DNA of 35,827 nt from Candidatus Gastranaerophilales bacterium (lineage in GTDB: Bacteria; Cyanobacteriota; Vampirovibrionia; Gastranaerophilales; Gastranaerophilaceae): the NCBI GenBank assembly GCA_944323405.1, contig CALUSJ010000013.1, positions 1 to 35,827 on the forward strand, written 5' to 3'. The notes beneath the pieces were generated by a model that saw nothing but the letters and a program-made list of their open reading frames with translations, was not told where the DNA came from and ran no database searches. The translations under genes and the position numbers were made by a program. This document shows positions 31,771-35,827 of this stretch, piece by piece (the first letter of the stretch is position 1; the number at the start of each line of letters is the position of its first letter).

Positions 31771-33430
31771 AATTAGTGTAATATTGTTGATTATATTATT
31801 TGCTATATACAGCGTAATTGTTCTATTTACAAACAAGTCATTATTTGTAAAAGAAGTTATATTGGCAAATAAAGTAAGATTAAGTAATGGGCAAATCTAT
31901 ACAATTCCTGATACAGAGAGTTTTGAACCGCATTTTAATAAGAATAATAAAGATTTAGCTTTAAAGCTGGGTATAAGCGAAAGCGAGGCTTTTGTTATAG
32001 GTAATTTAGGGCTTTACTGGGCATCTGATATACTTAACAATCGCAGGATTAAATTTGTTAATAATGATTTAATATATGATCGTTTTAGTTATAATATAAA
32101 ATTTTTAAATTCGCCATTTTGCATTAAAAATGGTAAGGCTGCTAATGAACAAGCTTTTAATAAATTACTAAAATCTATTCGTAGTGGAAAATACGGAATT
32201 ATTAAGGAAGATAAGTATTATCCCATATCACCTATATTCGATAATGGCGAATTTATTCTTATGCGAAGAAACCACTATAACTTGATATTTAAAGATTTTG
32301 GTTCAAAAAATAAAAACTATCCTAAAAAATTCTCAGATAGTATTTATTTGAAGAATATGAAGTTAATCATTTCAGACTTTACTTTTAAATATAAACCTGA
32401 TAGAAGTTGCAGTGAAACAATTTGCCGTGAGATTTTAAGGCATATCAATAGTGCAAATAGTACTATTGATATTGCTATATATGGTTATTCTTCTACTCCT
32501 GCTATTGAAAACGCATTAATCAATGCTAAAAATAGAGGTGTTCAAATACGTCTTGTTTATGATGTAGATTCGGCTAATAAAAATATTTATCCTGATACTT
32601 TCAAGTTTGTAGAATTATTTCCGGCTAACAAATCTGATAAAGAATCAAAAATGGTTAATAATATAATGCACAATAAATTCTATATATTTGATAAACAGAT
32701 AGTAATTACTGGTTCTGCAAACCTTTCGCACACTGATATGTCGGGTTATAATGCTAACAATATTATAGTATTTAATTCATCAGAAATAGCAAAGATATAT
32801 GAAGCTGAATTCAATCAGATGTTTGAGGGAAAATTCCATAATGAAAAGAGACCGATATTAAATAAAAACTTTAGGAATGTAAAAATATATTTTTCTCCTC
32901 AAGACAAGGCGCTTAACAATGCAGTAATCCCCTTGATACGGCAAGCAGATAATTATATTTATATTCCTGCATTTTTTATTACTGATAAAGCAATGGTAGA
33001 AGAATTGATAAATGCAAAAAGACGTGGTGTAGAGATAAAAATTATTTTGGATGCCTTAAGTGCAGCCAGTAAATATTCACAACATGAAAGATTACGGCAG
33101 GAAGGGATTTTAGTAAAAACAGAAAATTATGCAGGTAAGCTGCATACAAAAACGATGGTAATAGATGATGAGTATTTAGTTTTAGGTTCAATGAATTTTT
33201 CTAATAGTGGTAATAATAAAAATGATGAAAATCTTATTATATTAAAAGATAGCAAAGCTTCAGTATTTTATAAACAGTTTTTTATACATTTATGGAATAA
33301 GATTCCTGAGAAGTGGTTAAAATACAATGCGAGAGCTGAAAGTAAGGATTCTGCTGGTTCTTGCTTCGATGGTCTGGACAATGATTATGATGGTTTGATT
33401 GATATGGAAGATGAAGGGTGTAAGTTTTAA
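31760..33430 (+). CDS. phospholipase D-like protein with two HKD motifs and a Cys-closed Asp-rich tail
   Basis: This 556-aa protein has an N-terminal membrane anchor or signal (4-23), an unassigned domain to about 215, then two PLD half-domains. HKD1 is H304, K306, D311 followed by TGSANLS; HKD2 is H462, K464, D469 followed by GSMNFS. The C-terminus has C535, a DGLDNDYDGLID segment and C554, a calcium-binding-like motif (D540, D542, D544, D548) bounded by cysteines, as seen at the ends of secreted proteins. It could be a surface-exposed lipase, nuclease or cardiolipin synthase relative; the substrate is unknown. Confidence 0.85.
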   Translation: MLNKISVILLIILFAIYSVIVLFTNKSLFVKEVILANKVRLSNGQIYTIPDTESFEPHFNKNNKDLALKLGISESEAFVIGNLGLYWASDILNNRRIKFVNNDLIYDRFSYNIKFLNSPFCIKNGKAANEQAFNKLLKSIRSGKYGIIKEDKYYPISPIFDNGEFILMRRNHYNLIFKDFGSKNKNYPKKFSDSIYLKNMKLIISDFTFKYKPDRSCSETICREILRHINSANSTIDIAIYGYSSTPAIENALINAKNRGVQIRLVYDVDSANKNIYPDTFKFVELFPANKSDKESKMVNNIMHNKFYIFDKQIVITGSANLSHTDMSGYNANNIIVFNSSEIAKIYEAEFNQMFEGKFHNEKRPILNKNFRNVKIYFSPQDKALNNAVIPLIRQADNYIYIPAFFITDKAMVEELINAKRRGVEIKIILDALSAASKYSQHERLRQEGILVKTENYAGKLHTKTMVIDDEYLVLGSMNFSNSGNNKNDENLIILKDSKASVFYKQFFIHLWNKIPEKWLKYNARAESKDSAGSCFDGLDNDYDGLIDMEDEGCKF

Positions 33431-33434
33431 TGTA

Positions 33435-34859
33435 TTAATCATTAGACTTTAGTTTTTTTATGAAACATATAGCATCATCTTTTGTATTAATATCACCATT
33501 TAGCTGCGCTTCGTGTAGTTTATCTATAATTATGCCAAGCATTGGGGATGGAGGGATTTTAAACATTTCCATTATTTCATTTCCATCAAGCAGTTTAGGA
33601 AGCGGAGTTAAAGTATCTCTTTTCTCAAGGTAAAAGTTCAGTAATTTATTGAGTCCGCTAAGATTGTTTTCTATCATTGTATCAGTTATTGCCGAGCCTC
33701 TAGCGGAAAGTCGGTCAGCTTTGGCTAGAATTATATTATCAATTACATTGTCTTCCATTTTTCTTATGTACCGCATCATTGTTTTGTCATTTAAGTCGGG
33801 TACGGCAACTACGCTTGACGGGTAAATGTGATTTTTAATCATTAAAGATATGTAATCTATTTGTTTTTTAGAAAATTTTAGATTTTTAAGAAATGGAACA
33901 ACCATTTTAGCTCCATTATCATCATGCTTAATGAAACGGTGGCGAGCATTGCAGCTAGAACATTCTGTTTTATTATATAAACAATCCTCTTTTTTGCATT
34001 TTCCACCTTCTAAAGTCCAGGTTGAATATTTACCAATATCGTGTAAAAAGCCTGCAAGTTTAAGGTGATTAATGCGTGGAAAACCTCCAAAATCTATTGT
34101 GTCGAGATGAGATTTAATAACTTCATTTGAAGTTTCGTAAATTAGTTCTATTTGTCTGACCGTTTCAATTACGTGATGAAATAAATCTAAATGATGATGC
34201 GTATTTGAAGGAACTTTTTTTACATCGATTATACAAGGAAATATTTTATCTAAAAACCCGAATTTATCCATCATTAAAAGAGCTTGCTCTGTGTATTTAC
34301 CCCCAAAAAGCTTCATAATCTCGTAGTTTATTCGCTCTGGCGAAGGTGAAAGTGCAAGCGGGAGATATTTCATTATTGCACTGTCAAGCTCTTTTGTCAT
34401 TTCAAAACCTGTAAGAGCATAGAACCTAAAAGCTCTTAATATTCTTAGAGGGTCTTCTTTAAAATTTTCTTCTCTTATATGGCGTAAAATCCCATTTTTT
34501 AAATCATTCATTCCGCCAGTAACATCTATAAACTTATTCTTTTCTAAATCGTATGCTATAGCATTAATAGTAAAATCGCGTCTTTTTAAATCCTCTTCAA
34601 TACACCCGCCTAAAAGCTCAGATATATCAAGATAATTGGTCTTATCTTTTAAAACTACACGATAAATTTTGTTTTCATAATCTAGCGTAATGAATGTTGC
34701 ATCCAGTTCTTGAGCGATTTTTTTTGCAAATATATCAGCATTTTTAATTGTAATATCTCGGTCATAGCTTGTTTTGCCCATAAGAAAATCTCTAACAGAA
34801 CCGCCTACGAGATATCCTTCATTGATGTTTTTGAGAATAAAATCATCCTTGATATTCAT
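33435..34859 (-). CDS. cca: CCA-adding tRNA nucleotidyltransferase with HD domain
   Basis: This 474-aa protein has VGGSVRDFLMG (18-28), catalytic D33 and D35 (YDRDITI), RRDFTINA (93-100) and EDPLRILRAFRF (135-146), the class II nucleotidyltransferase motifs. A C-terminal HD domain follows with LHDIGKY (H273, D274). Between HD and the next HD-type motif (H312, D313) is an insert with C288, C293, C300, C303 and H307, a likely zinc site that usual Cca proteins lack. It adds or repairs the tRNA 3' CCA. The start overlaps rsmE by 17 nt. It converges on the PLD gene with a 4-nt gap. Confidence 0.9.
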   Translation of the reverse strand: MNIKDDFILKNINEGYLVGGSVRDFLMGKTSYDRDITIKNADIFAKKIAQELDATFITLDYENKIYRVVLKDKTNYLDISELLGGCIEEDLKRRDFTINAIAYDLEKNKFIDVTGGMNDLKNGILRHIREENFKEDPLRILRAFRFYALTGFEMTKELDSAIMKYLPLALSPSPERINYEIMKLFGGKYTEQALLMMDKFGFLDKIFPCIIDVKKVPSNTHHHLDLFHHVIETVRQIELIYETSNEVIKSHLDTIDFGGFPRINHLKLAGFLHDIGKYSTWTLEGGKCKKEDCLYNKTECSSCNARHRFIKHDDNGAKMVVPFLKNLKFSKKQIDYISLMIKNHIYPSSVVAVPDLNDKTMMRYIRKMEDNVIDNIILAKADRLSARGSAITDTMIENNLSGLNKLLNFYLEKRDTLTPLPKLLDGNEIMEMFKIPPSPMLGIIIDKLHEAQLNGDINTKDDAICFIKKLKSND

Positions 34860-35595
34860 AAATAAGATCTCCTAGTGCAGTTATGACCGCAGTATCGGCT
34901 TTCAAAATTAAATTACCAAGTGTAATTAGCGGGAAATTTTTTTCTTTGAAATAGTTGAATTCTCTCTCGGAAAACCCTCCTTCAGGACCTATAATTACAA
35001 GAACTTTTTCGTTTTTTTTGATAGGGTTTTCTTTTAAATATGTCTTTAGATTCTTTTCCGTAGAATGTTCGGCAAAAACAATAATTTTATCAAAGTTATT
35101 TTTTAAAATTTCTTCAAAAGTAGAGGGCTCATAGCAAGTTGGGATTTTTGCTCTTTCGCACTGTTTTGACGCTTCATACATAACCCTTTGCCACTTATCT
35201 CTTTTGTTAACTTTTAGTGCGCAATTATCCGTAAATACAGGATAAACGGCTCTTACACCAAGCTCAGTTGCTTTTTCCATTATTGTAAGCTGTGCATCAC
35301 TTCTTAATGGGCTTTGGGCAAGATATAAATCAAAATCTAAATCTCTATTTGAAGGGTAGGATTTTTCGATTTTGCAAACGATTTCTTTTGAATCTATTTT
35401 AGCAATAGTAGTTTCATATTGAATCTGATTATTATCTATAAGTAAAAGTTTTTCTCCAGTTTTTGCCCTTAAAGAGCGAGCAATGTGGCGATAGTTATCT
35501 AAATCTCTTATTGTAATCAAAGGGGGAGCTATGATATTTGGATTTTCTCCAATATTATCTATTTTATTCCCTCCTTCTATAAAGAAGTGTGGCAT
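34843..35595 (-). CDS. rsmE: 16S rRNA m3U1498 methyltransferase
   Basis: This 250-aa SPOUT methyltransferase has an N-terminal PUA-like domain (to about 80), LAQSPLRSDAQLTIMEKATELGV-type core near 90-115, KQCERAKIP (the usual QxxR motif), and SAM-knot motifs IGPEGGFSEREF and LGNLILKADTAVITAL. The last differs from the common LGxRILRTETA: the second arginine is lysine and the first is leucine. AAAGGA lies about 9 nt before the ATG. Confidence 0.93.
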   Translation of the reverse strand: MPHFFIEGGNKIDNIGENPNIIAPPLITIRDLDNYRHIARSLRAKTGEKLLLIDNNQIQYETTIAKIDSKEIVCKIEKSYPSNRDLDFDLYLAQSPLRSDAQLTIMEKATELGVRAVYPVFTDNCALKVNKRDKWQRVMYEASKQCERAKIPTCYEPSTFEEILKNNFDKIIVFAEHSTEKNLKTYLKENPIKKNEKVLVIIGPEGGFSEREFNYFKEKNFPLITLGNLILKADTAVITALGDLIYEYQG

Positions 35596-35827
35596 TATGT
35601 TTTCCTTTTTTACAATGTCTAAGCAATGCTTGAATATTACATGCTATTTGCTTTATTCAATAATAACATATAAAGAAATTAACAAAGAATAATTTTTTTA
35701 GAATATAAAATGTAAATTTTTGTAAAGTGTAGTGTATATTATCTAAAGTTTTCAAAAAAAATGAAGGAAATAGAAAAGTAAGTAAAAGTAAGAAGTTATA
35801 GAAAATAGATAAAAAAGAAGAGACTTA
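35596..35827. other. right-edge intergenic region with divergent promoter signals
   Basis: No open gene is seen in these 232 nt. HLR1-like site C (35709-35726) and a plus-strand -10 (TATATT, 35735-35740) point to a plus-strand gene beginning beyond the window, with a long purine-rich leader from 35760 on that contains repeats of AAGTAAG. TAATAT on the minus strand near 35640 may be the rsmE -10. Confidence 0.5.
35709..35726 (-). promoter_or_regulatory. HLR1-like (RpaB-type) direct-repeat operator, site C
   Basis: The minus strand reads TTTACAAA-AA-TTTACATT, again a full match to the HLR1 consensus with 10-bp pitch. It lies 9 nt or more upstream of a plus-strand TATATT and would cover its -35 position, and is about 115 nt upstream of the rsmE start. 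Confidence 0.55.

Noticed and set aside
35761-35781. ATG with good upstream context near the right edge
   Set aside because: It codes only six residues before a stop.

Overview
The window is AT-rich, densely packed chromosomal DNA. I infer a non-photosynthetic relative of Cyanobacteria, most likely Gastranaerophilales/Melainabacteria (Vampirovibrionia). The support is a CHASE2-class III nucleotide cyclase, CsaB, a YvcK-like protein with N-terminal membrane helices, a short flagellin, several large proteins I cannot place in any family, and three operator-like sites that match the cyanobacterial HLR1 (RpaB-binding) consensus. No rRNA, tRNA, CRISPR array or insertion sequence was seen. The lineage is an inference from gene content, not from a marker gene.

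Layout. (1) 1-1456: the end of a 2-oxoacid:ferredoxin oxidoreductase operon (start of the next subunit at 14, ferredoxin subunit 120-329, minus strand), divergent from a flagellin gene (510-1400). An HLR1-like site lies between them, and a terminator is shared with larE. (2) 1442-5855, minus: ctpA protease, recJ, larE. (3) 5994-9621: a large EF-hand-containing protein, then a divergent DMT transporter, with a second HLR1-like site between them. (4) 9623-11741, minus: small protein, ribF and a formyltransferase. (5) 11798-14187, minus: a two-gene lineage-specific membrane module. A promoter, a compact cobalamin riboswitch and a ribosome-site-sequestering P13 hairpin precede it. (6) 14303-17292, plus: MFS drug exporter, compact tyrosine recombinase, YkgJ-type Cys-cluster protein. 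(7) 17289-19761, minus: KDPG aldolase, KDG kinase and CsaB in overlapping frames. (8) 19808-21787, plus: membrane-bound adenylate cyclase. (9) 21849-29839, minus: pxpA, yvcK-like, panB, panC, unknown membrane protein, dapA, secD, secF. (10) 29900-33430: GtrB-like glycosyltransferase divergent from a YdjC deacetylase and a phospholipase D-like protein. (11) 33435-35595, minus: rsmE and cca. A third HLR1-like site lies at 35709-35726, near the right edge.

How the genes relate. Most are housekeeping genes in tightly packed, often overlapping operons: protein export (secDF), coenzyme synthesis (panBC, ribF), lysine/cell wall (dapA), Entner-Doudoroff-type sugar acid breakdown (eda plus a KDG kinase), RNA modification (rsmE, cca) and DNA repair (recJ).

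The two strongest discoveries are regulatory. One is a translationally acting cobalamin riboswitch that controls two membrane proteins of unknown function (CPHG/CPIC cysteine-motif protein and a 4-TM protein with an internal duplication). The other is a set of three HLR1-type direct repeats, a photosynthesis/high-light operator in phototrophic Cyanobacteria, here placed upstream of flagellin, the EF-hand protein and an off-window gene.
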